Positions 1-11,594 of a DNA stretch of 64,000 bases are shown here, piece after piece. This DNA comes from Raphanus sativus (taxonomy: Eukaryota > Streptophyta > Magnoliopsida > Brassicales > Brassicaceae): contig NC_079519.1 of the NCBI RefSeq assembly GCF_000801105.2, forward strand, positions 35,377,288 through 35,441,287, read 5' to 3'. The number at the start of each line of letters is the position of its first letter. Position 1 is the stretch's first letter. The notes beneath the pieces were generated by a model that saw nothing but the letters and a program-made list of their open reading frames with translations, was not told the origin of the DNA and searched no databases. Position numbers and translations under genes: made by a program.

Positions 1-821
1 AAACTAAGCTAAACTGATACTTACTATAAAGATAATGCAGCTGTAGTTTCACTTGTATTCTTTACTTTATCTTGTCAAAAAAGATAAGAAAATCCAAAAC
101 ACATAAAAACTTAGACGTAATGCTTTTTCTTAGATTCTTCGTCATTAAGCTAAGCCATCGTCTTCGTCAAGACTCAAGACCCACACACCATTTTCTCTCC
201 GTATGTCTAATTTAAAAGCCGAATACAAACTCCATATCTTCGTTTCTTTAGGTGTATAACCTTAACTTAGAAAAGAAATTCTACTATGACGAAGAGAAGA
301 AAACATACATGTTATAGCTTAACAATTATTTAATTATAGCTTACACACTTTTGGATATTAGGAACCTATTATTTACGGACCAGGAGATATCTAATATTCT
401 ATCTTTTATATAGTTTAATATGTTGTTTGTATAGACATTGATCCAAAACACTGTGACATCCTTAACATCCATCCTTAAGTGTAGAGATAGGGTATTAGTT
501 ATCATCAGCAATGACAATGTGAAACTAATACCCTATCTCTACACTTAAAAGTAGTGCTAAGCAGCTAAGAGATTAGAAGATGAGAGTTTTGTAACAAAAA
601 GGATAAAAGTTATAAAAAAGCAATATCTAAACAAAAGGTATAAAAGAATTTAAAACAAAAATAAAATAGTAATACCTTATATCCAGATTGCTAGTGGACA
701 AACATTTCAATTAATCTCTAGATTCACTCAAATTATAACATTTTAACTTTTAAATACTTGGCACTTCTTAAGTGGACAAACTAACCCTAAATGGGTCCAT
801 GTGCACTTACTAATTTTTCTG
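1..821. other. upstream region of the bZIP gene
   Basis: No coding gene is supported here. The stretch is AT-rich and is the likely promoter region of the bZIP gene that follows. It contains one notable structure, a perfect 26-bp inverted repeat at 475-548, listed separately. Confidence 0.5.
475..548. repeat. perfect 26-bp inverted repeat (hairpin)
   Basis: Arms 475-500 and 523-548 are exact reverse complements of 26 bp, separated by a 22-nt loop. The left arm begins TTAAGTGTAGAGATAGGG. A perfect stem of this size could be a minimal foldback transposon, an inverted-duplication scar or a small-RNA hairpin precursor. No flanking target duplication was recognised. Confidence 0.85.
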
Positions 822-829
822 TATAAATA
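822..829 (+). promoter_or_regulatory. TATA box of the bZIP gene
   Basis: TATAAATA lies 125 bp upstream of the chosen ATG at 954. Transcription would be expected to start around 850-860. The in-frame upstream ATG at 837 is therefore probably outside the mRNA. Confidence 0.6.
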
Positions 830-953
830 GCCACACATGGTTCATGTGACATTTCCCCTCCCTCTCTTGCTTTCATTCTTCTCATCTCACATAACCAATC
901 ATACCAATAACCGGTTTAGTACTATACCAGATATATATTTTCTACTAAAAGCA

Positions 954-1403
954 ATGTTTTCAACCAGTTTAGAGTCGGTTCATATCTGTTTTGATGATGC
1001 TACCATAACCGGAGATGAAATCACAGAAATTTTGGCATTTCTTCAATCAGATACGTCGGACAATCCGAGCGGCTCAAACGAGTTGGTAGCACCGGTCGAT
1101 GAGAGGAAGAGAAAGCGCACGATATCAAACCGGGAATCAGCAAAGAGATCAAGGTTGAGAAAGAAGAGACGTTTTGAGGACTTAACCGAAGAGGTAGACC
1201 AGCTGAAGCTTAAGAACCAGGAGCTTGTCAACCAGCTGGCTGATGTGTTGAGTTGTGGTAATGCCATATCACAGGAGAATAACCGATTGAAAACTGAATC
1301 GGTTTGCCTTGAGATCAGGCTTCTAGAGTTGTACCGGTTTTTAGTGGCCATGCAATCGCCAATCTCAACGAGGTTAAATTACATTGCAAAGCTTCTGATT
1401 TAA
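954..1403 (+). CDS. BZIP4: small group-S-like bZIP transcription factor (bZIP4-like)
   Basis: Single-exon gene of 149 aa, the size expected for small plant group S bZIPs. Residues about 51-73 form the basic DNA-binding region, with the N-x7-R signature (NRESAKRSR). Residues about 77-119 form a leucine-zipper heptad region. Such proteins dimerise in the nucleus and bind ACGT-core or related elements. The ATG at 954 is chosen because the in-frame ATG at 837 lies only a few bases after a TATA box. The next gene downstream is a KIN-7N kinesin, matching the Arabidopsis neighbours At1g59530 (bZIP4) and At1g59540, and this supports orthology. No upstream sucrose-control peptide like that of S1 bZIPs was seen. 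The family is certain; the exact paralogue rests on synteny and remembered similarity. Confidence 0.9.
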   Translation: MFSTSLESVHICFDDATITGDEITEILAFLQSDTSDNPSGSNELVAPVDERKRKRTISNRESAKRSRLRKKRRFEDLTEEVDQLKLKNQELVNQLADVLSCGNAISQENNRLKTESVCLEIRLLELYRFLVAMQSPISTRLNYIAKLLI

Positions 1404-2306
1404 GTTAGAAACAAAAACAAAACTGAGATTGAGCATTTGTAAAGAGGTTAAATGATTATATTAAGTTTTACGTTTCGGCCAAAAGATATGCATATGTATA
1501 TGTGAATGTTTATGTGTAATCTATATGTGAAACTTATTATATCATTCTATAAAGTATGAACATATATATACTTGTGAAATTTGACTCCCTCTGCGTTAGT
1601 ATAATATAAACAGACTGAATATAAATACAAACCGGTTTAACACAAAATAAGAACAGTTTACAACTTCAAACTGAATTACACTGTCAAGTTCGAAATAGCA
1701 ACAAACATGTTCAATTTCACCACTATTTAGCCGCCAGAATCGTTTGTACGCCATCTATAATGGCTTTGTTCTATTTGTATATTTTGATCATAAGTAGGCA
1801 ATAGTTTGATCTTCATATATTCTTGTTCAATATTGCGATTAATTAAGATGAATAATTAGATGAGTTAGAAATTTTGACGTGCCCTCCATATATAGAAATG
1901 GGCTTAATGAATCATGACTTCAAAGGCTGCTTGCCTCGCTATAATTTCCAGGTCGGGTTCTTGACCATGCTTTAGAAATCTTTTTTTTTTACATCACCGG
2001 CTCTATAGCACTAATCATTATTGACCGCTATTTGGCTACATAGGTACATATCATCGTACTATGAAAACATCAGTCTTGCTTAAGGAAATTGTTAATGATA
2101 ATGTGCATTGACCGACGTCCTCTCACACCACTCGCCAAGCAAGCATCCTCCTCTTTGGTCAAATTGACACATCAAGTCACGTTGCATATATACTTGTTTT
2201 TATCATGATTTTCTTTCTCTCTGGACCATGATAGTATATTGGCAGCTATCTCATTCCGTTTTCGCCTTGAGCATTTACACTCAAGCGTCTTAATTAACAA
2301 GAAATA
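1404..2306. other. intergenic, no gene seen
   Basis: AT-rich DNA downstream of the bZIP gene. The first 200 bp probably hold its 3' UTR and polyadenylation signals. No open frame with domain character and no clear repeat was recognised. Confidence 0.5.
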
Positions 2307-2316
2307 CTGTGGAATG

Positions 2317-2350
<34 letters not shown>

Positions 2351-3217
2351 ACAAGAATGTGAATTTCATTACCAAGATAATGATACATGAGATACATTCA
2401 GAGCTTGAAGATCAAACCTTATGCATCTAGGATTAGCTAATTAAAGCAAGACTCTTAGAAAGCCCCAAAAAAAGATAAAAAAGACTTTCACAGAGAAACA
2501 AAGGTTTAATCATCTCCTAAGAAGTGATTAAAGCTTAGCTAAAACATGAAACCAAAACTCAAATGTCAATCCAGTAGTTCAAGGCTGAATCTTGATGCCG
2601 GAACCTGCACAAAGAGCCACGAACATTAGAGCAACCAGCCGGAGAATGAGCCTAGGAACCGAGGCTCATCCCGAAGGCGACTTCGAAGGGGTGCGACGGC
2701 GAAGCAGGGTTGACTAGGTCCTGGTCCGGCTAGCACCGATGAGGTCCACTCCAGACGCTGAAACATCTCCAGAAGCCAAACCCGGTGGTTTCAGGAGACC
2801 CTAATCCAAAGAAGAGAAGCTAGCAGATAGGTGCGGAGCGACGCAGGCGGAAACAAGCGGAGGTTCATGGCTCTCTACTCCGGTCCCTTCACACGAGCAT
2901 CAACTGAAAAGATTCTAGCTTCAGAACAAGGACGAGGCTGGAACATCAACGGACGGCTTCCTTCCGGAAATATGAAGAACAGAGGAACCGAAGCTCCAAC
3001 AACACAAACGGCTAGTAGAGCCGTCAAGATTTTGAGCTAAGAAATCATAACAAGAAGAAGTCCCCGACGAGAGCCTCAAACTCGTCTTTTCATCTTAGAT
3101 CCGAAGGTCAAGATGGGGAAGTTCTGGCTGATCAATCGACTGAAGGAGAGGTGGAGACAAGAGGAGGCAGCGACAAACCAGAGAGGCAGAGGCAGCGACG
3201 CTCTGCTGTGGAATGCT
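2307..3217 (-). mobile_element. 887-bp non-autonomous LINE-like retroposon with 12-bp TSD
   Basis: The element occupies 2319-3205 and is flanked by identical 12-bp direct repeats CTGTGGAATGCT at 2307-2318 and 3206-3217. On the plus strand it begins with about 31 T, so it inserted in minus orientation with a poly(A) tail. Read on the minus strand, the first half is C/T- and G-rich like a LINE 5' leader, and the last 250 bases are AT-rich like a LINE 3' UTR ending TTGTCAAAA. No endonuclease or reverse transcriptase lies between them. It may be an internally deleted LINE or a SINE-like chimera mobilised in trans. Confidence 0.75.
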
Positions 3218-4239
3218 ATTTGCGCAAATATCAAAATTTAGAAGATAACAACACATGCTCACTTATTTCTTCAACTATATGCATATATCTATATTTTATA
3301 AGGAATTTCCCTAAGTTCACACCCGGAGTTTGAGGTCGAAACTTCAAACTGGATAGCTCAATGAAGTGTTATTTACATGTATTTAGAAACATATTATTTG
3401 GGTTTGGTCATGATTATTGGTTTCATTTAGAAAAAGTGTTCCTCCAGAAATCACAAATACTTTTTGGTAGTGTACACTATATGTCGGGGTTTGAATAAAA
3501 ATCTTGGACCAAAGTACACACAGGAAAACGTAGGGTTTTTATTTGTGTGCCTAATTAAGTATATATATAATCATATAAAGGAGATACATGCATGGTAGCT
3601 TTTACTCCTTATTTTCAGTATCTAAGGAAAAGTCATAAAAAATCTGGGATATATGAATCAATAGATACACAAACATTGTACTGCAACTACCAATATTAAA
3701 GAACAAAAATAAGGTAGTGTGTCATTGTGGATTAAGAAGGAAAAAGAGAGAAATGTGTCATGTGATGGGATCTTCTCGGTGGATATATCATCAAAAGCTC
3801 TTCACAAACTGAACTGAAATAAATTTTTGTCGCTTTTATACGGCCGACATATCTTCGCATTAGTTCTACATACATCTTTATATCTTTTATCAACCCTACA
3901 CAAGTATATACTGTAGATACTTAAGATGTCGGTCATATATAAAGATGAATTTCTCTGACTGAAAGAAGAAGATACAGATTCTCTTTCTTTCTCTTAAGAT
4001 ATTTGCATGGATGGTTGGGTTTTAACGGTTCATTGCTTGTTGATTCGTAATCTGAAAATGTATCTTTTAAAACAGTACTGAGTCACCTAAAATATCTTTG
4101 TTTCACATAAGATGGTGAGATAAAAATGTAATATCTCGTGGGATATGGGAGGTATATATAGAAGTTAGAATATCCATAATGTCCCAGTTAACATTTTATG
4201 CGGTACATTTATTTGAATGGTTGGTTGGATTGTATTTTC
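3218..4239. other. intergenic, no gene seen
   Basis: AT-rich sequence between the retroposon and a TIR element. Short open frames occur but show no domain character, and no RNA gene was recognised. Confidence 0.45.
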
Positions 4240-5205
4240 GGCTGTAACTGGAAATAGATTTTGGCTCTAACGGGTGACATAGGGAACCAAGGGAAATGAT
4301 CAATTCTCACCCATTCCTTAAAATTACACCATTTATAGGGAATTTTTGTTACATCTGATTCCTTAAATTTTAAGGAACCATAGAACAAAATCATTCCTTA
4401 TCAAAATTGATATGGAACAAAAGTAATAAATATTCTTTTTAATTCCATTAATTTTATTCATATTCATTCATTTCCTACTTATTCCTATTCCTAATTCAAT
4501 GGTCACCAGTCAGAGCCTTTATGAATGCTCTGAATGAAAGGAATTAGAAAAAATGGAATGTCAACATTGGAATGGCAGCAGTTATGGAATAACATCAAAT
4601 GGAATGAATAATCGCAGGAAAACATTTTTGTTACACAAATGGTAGCATTTTAAAAGGAATGGAACAGAATAACATTAAATTTTAATTAAATTATTAAGAC
4701 TATTCTCATTATACTACTTAAATGTATCTGTCAGTAAAAATAAATTTCATTAAAACTAATAAACAATGATAAAAAGGAAGCAAAATACCCATTTGTAATT
4801 TGATCACCACGGAGTGTTTAAATAAGAAAATATGCTGCTACTATTTTTTTTTTGAAAAAAAAATGATGCTACTATAAAGTTTAAGGTTGTAACAAATCAT
4901 AGACTCTGCTAGAATTTTCAAATTTAAAATCTTAACGAATCTAATATATATTTGACTGCAATTAAATAAGTACTATCTAAACATAATTGAAGATATCTAA
5001 TTTTGTTCCATTCCACTGCATTCACGTAACTTTTTTCTTCTGAATGATTTTGTACTGCATTCCATTTGTTTCCATTTATCCCGCTGGGATTATTGGAATG
5101 TGATCTTTTTTTTATTCCATGTAACTGGTAGTTTTATTTTGGAATCAAACGGAATGACCCATTCCACATGTTCCAATTCCAAATTTTGTTGATCCAGTTA
5201 CAGCC
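4240..5205. mobile_element. candidate non-autonomous DNA transposon (about 966 bp, 12-bp TIRs)
   Basis: The ends are inverted: GGCTGTAACTGG at 4240-4251 and its reverse complement CCAGTTACAGCC at 5194-5205. The trinucleotide TTC flanks both sides (4237-4239 and 5206-5208), which would fit a PIF/Harbinger-like 3-bp TSD. The interior carries many GGAATG/CATTCC copies near both ends, as in subterminal transposase-binding repeats. There is no transposase frame, so it would be a large MITE. The superfamily is an inference from the TIR and TSD only. Confidence 0.5.
4832..4875. mobile_element. micro-insertion (18 nt) with 13-bp direct repeats
   Basis: 4832-4844 and 4863-4875 read ATG[C/A]TGCTACTAT with one mismatch. 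They flank an 18-nt insert of nine T, one G and eight A. This looks like a TSD around an ultra-truncated retroposon. It lies inside the candidate TIR element and is therefore younger than it. Confidence 0.5.
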
Positions 5206-5608
5206 TTCGATGCAACATAGCAGAGTTGTATTCTAATTAGAGTTTAAATAATAAAACATGACTAGTAAATGGTTATTATCTCCAGTTAAATATAAAATTA
5301 AAATCTATAGTTAAATGAGAACATAAATTTTAAATTATAATATTATTTTATGTTAAATAAATTCTAAAAATATTGATATAGTATATAATATATCTACAAA
5401 AAGTGAATTATACCATATATCAATATATTCAAATATCATCAATATACATATGCATGGATGGTATCATAAAAAAACATGTCATTAGGTATATTTTGTAACT
5501 ACTTCATATTACGTGAGTCGGTGAGTGTATATATTTGTACTTAAGTTTCTATAATATATTAACTTTTTTAACACAGCATAATAAAATAGTATGTGTAGAG
5601 GCTTTCAT

Positions 5609-5660
5609 ATACACGAGTAAGAAGGTTGTTCAAAAAGAAAAAAAAATACATGAGTAAGAA
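5609..5660. mobile_element. micro-insertion (22 nt) with 15-bp direct repeats
   Basis: 5609-5623 and 5646-5660 are ATACACGAGTAAGAA and ATACATGAGTAAGAA, with one mismatch. They surround a 22-nt insert ending in an A-tract interrupted by one G. This fits a nearly complete 5' truncation of a poly(A) retroposon on the plus strand. Confidence 0.5.
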
Positions 5661-5772
5661 AAATATAATTAATTGAGTTTTAAAAAGGAAAACGAAAGAG
5701 TTACATATTTCTAGAAAAATGAAAAGGCCGTAGAAAATAGCTTGACTACAACAAAAATCTAGCTGGGCTCAT

Positions 5773-5816
5773 GGGCTGTGAAATACTTTTTTTTTATCAA
5801 CGGGCTGTGAAATACT
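5773..5816. mobile_element. micro-insertion (14 nt) with perfect 15-bp TSD
   Basis: The 15-mer GGGCTGTGAAATACT occurs at 5773-5787 and again at 5802-5816. Between the copies is TTTTTTTTATCAAC. The exact duplication and T-tract fit target-primed reverse transcription that copied little more than a poly(A) tail. Confidence 0.6.
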
Positions 5817-5847
5817 AAAACTTGATTGGATTAGTTTTTAGGAAATA

Positions 5848-5848
5848 G

Positions 5849-5928
<80 letters not shown>

Positions 5929-5952
5929 TTTTTTTTTTTATTATTATTATTT
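5848..5952. repeat. (TTA)n microsatellite with a T-tract
   Basis: About 100 bp of TTA repeats, broken once by TATATTA and once by a run of T near the 3' end. Confidence 0.95.
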
Positions 5953-7142
5953 GCTTTTACAGTTTTTACTTCTATAAATTAAAACATATTATTATTTGAA
6001 AACGACCTAAGATATTATGCATATAAATTCATGAAAATGTTGGAAACCCAAACATTTAATTAATATAAAAATTGTCTTTGGTTTATTAAAATTAACATGA
6101 TAAAAAAATATTTTAGTGTTTCTGAAAATTAAACTGACCAATCAAATTGGTTCAATTTTAACTCGTCTTTCTATCTAATTATTTATAATATTAAAAACTG
6201 GTCAAAGCTCATTATTGATAATCTTTTTAAAAAACTTATTTTCTAAATTAGGCCAAAACATGAATTTTCTACAAAAAAAATATATTTTAAAATTCATTTA
6301 TTTAAATTATTTTAAATAATTTTAATTTTTTTAATTTTAATATTAATATAAAATATTATATAATTAATATATAGTTTTAAAAAATATTTTTATTATACTA
6401 AAAATTAAAAACATACAATTCTGAATGAAAGTCTAGTTTCGTTTTAAAAAATATTGACTGAATCAAATAACTATATATTACAATTAAATTTTATATGAGA
6501 AATAATATTAGGCATTGAATCAATGTATCTAATTGTATATCCGAATCAAATTATCTGCTAACTTTCTCATCATCACCAACATGTTTACATGGAAAAGTGG
6601 TCATCTTCATAAACATAATTTTACGAGTTGCATATTTAATAGAAACCATCGTTTAATTGTTTTCATACACTGGATGGAGAAATGTGCACATCACCGTTCG
6701 ATTAGCTTAATTTTCATTTTATTAGTAATTTTAAAATATATAAAAGTAAAATTTAAAGTGTATAATTTATATTATATTATTGCATCTATTAAATTTTAAT
6801 ATTCTTGTTTTTTGAAAAATATAATAAATATCCTATTTTTTTATTTGATTTTGTTAGTTTACAAAATCAGACCCAGACTTAGTTTTGGTTCTAAATCCAG
6901 TTACTAATAAAATGATTAGGTTCTGTTTTTTTTTATTTGGTTTTTGATTTAATAGCATGGCTATATGAATTTTACTGGGTGTGTCTAAATTGATTGAATA
7001 TTAAAAAAAATACCCAAAAAGAAGATACTGTTACCAAAAAGAGTGAGGATAGTATCGTAATTTTGCATTGCATTCAAATGCTTAAAGGATCTTGCTCTGG
7101 GGATTCAAAATTCAAACGGGACTTTCGTATTAGGTAACAAAG

Positions 7143-10100
7143 ATGGAGAAGATCTGTGTAGCAGTCAGAGTGAGGCCGCCGACGCCGGAATCATCATCAT
7201 CGGAGAACGGATCTTCTCTCTGGAAAGTCGAAGACAATCGTATCTCTCTTCACAAGTCACTCGACACCCCAATCTCCACCGCTTCTTACGCTTTCGGTAA
7301 CCAAATCTTTCTCAATCCCTTTCTGGGTTTAGGTTTCTAAACATCTGGGTAGCTTCAAAATCTCATCTTTATAATCTCTGTGGTGTTTGTTATTTTTGCA
7401 GACCATGTGTTCGACGAAAGGTCTACGAACGCATGCGTCTACGAACTTCTTACTAAGGATATCATTCATGCCGCCGTCGAGGGTTTTAACGGTAATCGGA
7501 TCTGATCCAAACCCTAGTATCAAATCTCGATTTCGCGCGGTTAATTTTGAGTTCACTTGATGTGTTTAGGTACTGCGTTTGCTTATGGGCAAACAAGTAG
7601 TGGGAAGACATTTACAATGACGGGTTTTGAGACTGATCCAGGGATTATTCGAAGATCTGTCAGAGATGTGTTTGAAAGAATACAAATGGTAGGCGATAGA
7701 TCTATTCAATGATCCCGTGAGGTTTTGTAAATAAAGAGTAGAGCTTTTTAAATTGTTTGTGTGTTGATGATTCTTTAGATATCGGACCGTGAGTTTCTCA
7801 TCCGGGTTTCTTACATGGAGATTTATAATGAGGAAATTAATGATCTTTTAGCTGTTGAGAACCAGAGACTGCAAATTCATGAACATTTGGAGGTTGGTTT
7901 GATGATGTTACATTTTTCTTTAGTTTTACTTAAGAGTTACTAAACCGGTTTGCTTATCTTTGATGTGCAGCGTGGAGTGTTTGTTGCTGGTCTTAAGGAA
8001 GAGATTGTTAGTGACGCTGAACAGATTCTAAAGCTTTTAGATTCTGGAGAAGGTTTTTAAGCCAAAGCTAAGCTTAGAAGTGTTTTGATTATGCATAATG
8101 TGTATTGACATGGTCTTCTTTAATCAACAGTTAATAGGCACTTTGGCGAGACAAACATGAACGTTCACAGTAGCAGGTCACATACCATCTTTAGAATGGT
8201 AAGGGTTTTCAAAGCTATGAACGGAAACTTATACTGTTTTGTAAGTGATTATTCTGATCCGATCTGTCTGGTGGGATAGGTGATTGAGAGCAGGGGAAAA
8301 GAAAACTCTTCTACGGATGCTATCCGTGTTTCAGTCTTGGTGAGTGATAATTTTCACTTAGGCTAATATCTTTTAAAAGTTTCTTGATGAACCTGTTTAT
8401 TCTTACTGCTGTTCTTTTAATGGAATCTAGAATTTGGTTGACTTGGCTGGATCTGAGCGTATTGCTAAAACCGGTGCTGGTGGAGTGCGCTTGACAGAAG
8501 GGAAGTACATCAATAAGAGCTTAATGATTCTTGGTAATGTTATCAATAAGCTAAGTGAAAGTTCAAAGCTAAGGTACTTTCTTACCCTTTCATATATAGC
8601 TACACGTAACAATGATACAGCTCAACTCATTTCTTACATTCTTGATTATAGGGCACATATTCCTTACCGAGACAGTAAGTTAACTCGAATTCTTCAGCCT
8701 GCGCTTGGTGGTAATGCGAAGACTTGCATTATATGCACTATCGCACCAGAAGAGGTAAAAGAAGTTTTATTTTTTGTCAGTTTTTGCAGTTTCCTGGCTT
8801 TTGTTAATCATGTTCACGAAAGATTAGTCAATTAATGAATAATAGTTGCATGCTCATGTGTGTAGCATCATATTGAGGAATCAAAAGGAACTCTCCAATT
8901 TGCAAGCAGAGCCAAACGCATCACCAACTGTGCTCAAATCAATGAGGTCAGCATGTCAATGAGCGCAAGATTCTTTGGAGAGACTTAACTCACTTTTTTC
9001 TATGTGTCCTGTTTATTGAATATCTGACAGTGTTTCAATGCTTCAGATCTTGACTGATGCTGCTTTGTTGAAACGCCAAAAATTAGAGATAGAAGAACTA
9101 CAGATGAAGCTTCAGGTATAGTCAACATTTATTTCAAATACATCCAGGCATGGGGACGACACTAACATTACTAAATCTTGTAGGGATCCCATGCTGAGGT
9201 GTTGGAACAAGAGATATTAAAGTTAAGCAATCAGATGCTTAAGGTAGGCTTTTTCATTTTTCTCTTGTGTATGTATTCTATAGAACATTAAGCAGACAGA
9301 GTATACTAAACATCTACCCTTTTGTTTGATTTCCAGTATGAGTTAGAATGTGAAAGGCTAAAAACACAACTGGAAGAAGAGAGAGGAAAACAGAAGGAGC
9401 AGGAGCAATGCATCAAAGAGCAACAGTTAAAGATTGAGAACTTAAACAATCTTGTCACTAATTCAGACTTTAAGAAGAACCAATCAGAGGTACATATGCA
9501 TTCATTGGCTTAGATAGATCTTCTGAATGATGCCTTTAACATCTTATTGATTTTGTTAGAGAAGATTATTGCTTTTATGCTAATGTGGTGGACTCATGTT
9601 GTTTGGTTATGTAAGCTTTTGTTAATGTAACATCTCTATTGGCAGGACTTTGTTAGTTTAAGGACTCGAGATGGGCGATGCAATGTCAATGATAGCAGCG
9701 GTTTTCCTGGGACCCCTTGCTTTGAATCAGCTCAACCTTCCTTTGTGGTTGCTCGGTCTAATTATTCAGCACTATCTGATTTTAGTCCGATGGTTGATTC
9801 ACTGGGTGACGTGGCCGATGAAGACACTTGGACAAAACTAAACAAGGGTTTTGTCCCAGACCTTGATCAACTCCAGTTTACACCTGCAATTAAAAGGCAA
9901 CCCACTCCATTAACTGCTGCAACCACGGTAAGTAGATACAAATACTTGACTCATGTTATCTTCCTATAGTAACAAAGTCGCAATGAATAGATACTTCTGG
10001 ATGCATATGGTCAAACAACTCTCATAACAGAGTCGCTCTCCTTTTGATATCAGCTTGCATTCAAACACTCTGATGTATCAATACTGGCTGGTATCTAGCT

Positions 10101-11594
10101 CATGAAGTACTAAATTTGAAACTTCATATAGATGAATACATTATCCAAATTTGTGCTTTTCAACAATAATGTGGTGACTGGTGAGGCGTGTACCTAAGCT
10201 GGCCATATTATTTTTTTTGTTAACTTTCTTTTAGGAATGCTCGCATGAAAATCAGAAAGAGGTGGAAGATCTCAAAAGTCAGATTGAGTTGCTGACCAAT
10301 GAAAAGGACAGTCTGCAGGTAAAATCAATATTTTGTTAAAATTAAGTAAGTGATACCAACTGATTGTTCATGCATCAATTTTGTATTCTCAGGTAAAATT
10401 CAACGAACAAGTGTTTCAGAACAACAAACTTATGGGAGAGATATCTGAGCTCAAAGAAGGAATGCTTCACATGAAAGAAATTCCAAAACGGTTATCTGAG
10501 TCGGTTGCTAATGGCAAGGAGGTCTACAAGAATGTTATAGTCACAATGAAGGTGAACAGCTTACCTTTTTTTTTATGTGAATGATCATCAATAAAAGGAC
10601 AATTGAGTTTAAATGTCTTTTGTCTTGCATTATGTCAGACCTTAATGGCAGAGAAAGAATTTCCGACAGCAAAGCTACTCTTTGGTGTAACTGGAATCAC
10701 AACAAGCCTTCTTTCAACTCTAGAATCACAATTCTCAATGATACTGGATGGTCAGAAAGCGGGTAGCATCGTAGATTATCCTTTCTATGATCAATGGGAA
10801 ACACTTCGTGTGAGTCTGAAGAACACAGCCTCAAGCCTGGTGTCAGACGCACAAGCAATGAATGAAATTCTTAACTCCCACGACAAGGTAGATTCCTTGT
10901 CACAATCCTCAAGATACGGATTAATTTTACTTATTGTTTCTTTCGTTTTGCTTTTATACTTTTGTCTCTCTTGTTAGGACTTAGTACCTCTGCATACAGT
11001 TCTTAAAGGTTTGGATCGTAACTTATATTTTTCCTGTTTCTTGTACTTTACATCTCATTGGAGCTTTACTTGAATCTCTATATACCAACGTTTCAAGGGA
11101 AAAGCAGGAACTGATTCTTGTTTAGTTAATTAGATCTTGTGGTCAGATTACTATATCTAAGACAAGTTTTGAATGTGAATTTTAAGGGACAAGAAACGGC
11201 TGCAATGGAGGAGAAGCTGAAGTCTGAGCTCAGCATCCTCGCAGAAAGATATAACGAGTTAGAGAAAGAGTTGTCTTTGGATAAACAGCTTCTAAAAGCT
11301 TCAAGAGAGAGCCATGGGAGACTGGAAAAGGAAGTACAGTTCCTGAAGGAAGAAAGAGATTCATTAGATGTAGCAATCTCTCAATCAACTCAGAGGTTGA
11401 GAGTGATTGCATCTGATAAAGAGAATGCTTTGAAAGATCTTAATGTGGAAGTGAAGAGAAGGAAAGAGATGGAGGAAGAGATTAAGCAAATCAGCTTTGC
11501 TTTCTCTAGCAGGCAGAAGTCTCTTATGTCTTTTCACAATGAAATCAAATCCAAAATGCAGAAACTAACAACGCAGAATCCAAAATTGAAGTAG
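7143..11594 (+). CDS. KIN7N: kinesin-7 subfamily motor protein (KIN-7N)
   Basis: Eighteen exons with GT-AG introns join in frame: 7143-7296, 7402-7491, 7570-7688, 7779-7892, 7971-8052, 8131-8198, 8280-8339, 8431-8573, 8652-8754, 8866-8946, 9047-9115, 9184-9243, 9337-9489, 9646-9927, 10235-10318, 10393-10551, 10639-10887 and 11187-11594. The product is 825 aa, close to Arabidopsis At1g59540. The N-terminal motor (about 1-330) has the P-loop GQTSSGKT (88-95), switch I region NVHSSRSHT (197-205) and switch II DLAGSE (233-238). A short neck and long coiled-coil stretches follow, with a charged coiled C-terminus. As a plus-end microtubule motor of the CENP-E-like KIN-7 class it probably acts in cell division; that role is inferred from the family. 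A short extra exon near 10980 is possible but not needed. All catalytic motifs are intact. Confidence 0.93.

Larger units (their letters stand above)
5206..7142. other. intergenic upstream of the kinesin gene
   Basis: Very AT-rich DNA with no supported gene. It contains two T/A-rich micro-insertions with direct repeats and a long TTA microsatellite, listed separately. The last few hundred bases before 7143 should hold the KIN-7N promoter; no convincing core element was picked out. Confidence 0.45.

Noticed and set aside
837..953. In-frame upstream start that would add 39 residues to the bZIP protein
   Set aside because: It lies only a few bases after the TATA box, so it would not be transcribed; the ATG at 954 gives the usual family length.
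2172..2430. Open frames across the long T-tract with poly-Lys or poly-Phe
   Set aside because: They arise from the poly(A) tail of the retroposon and have no other content.
6533..6799. 88-codon open frame upstream of the kinesin gene
   Set aside because: AT-rich low-complexity translation, with no domain, no good start context and no homologue recognised.
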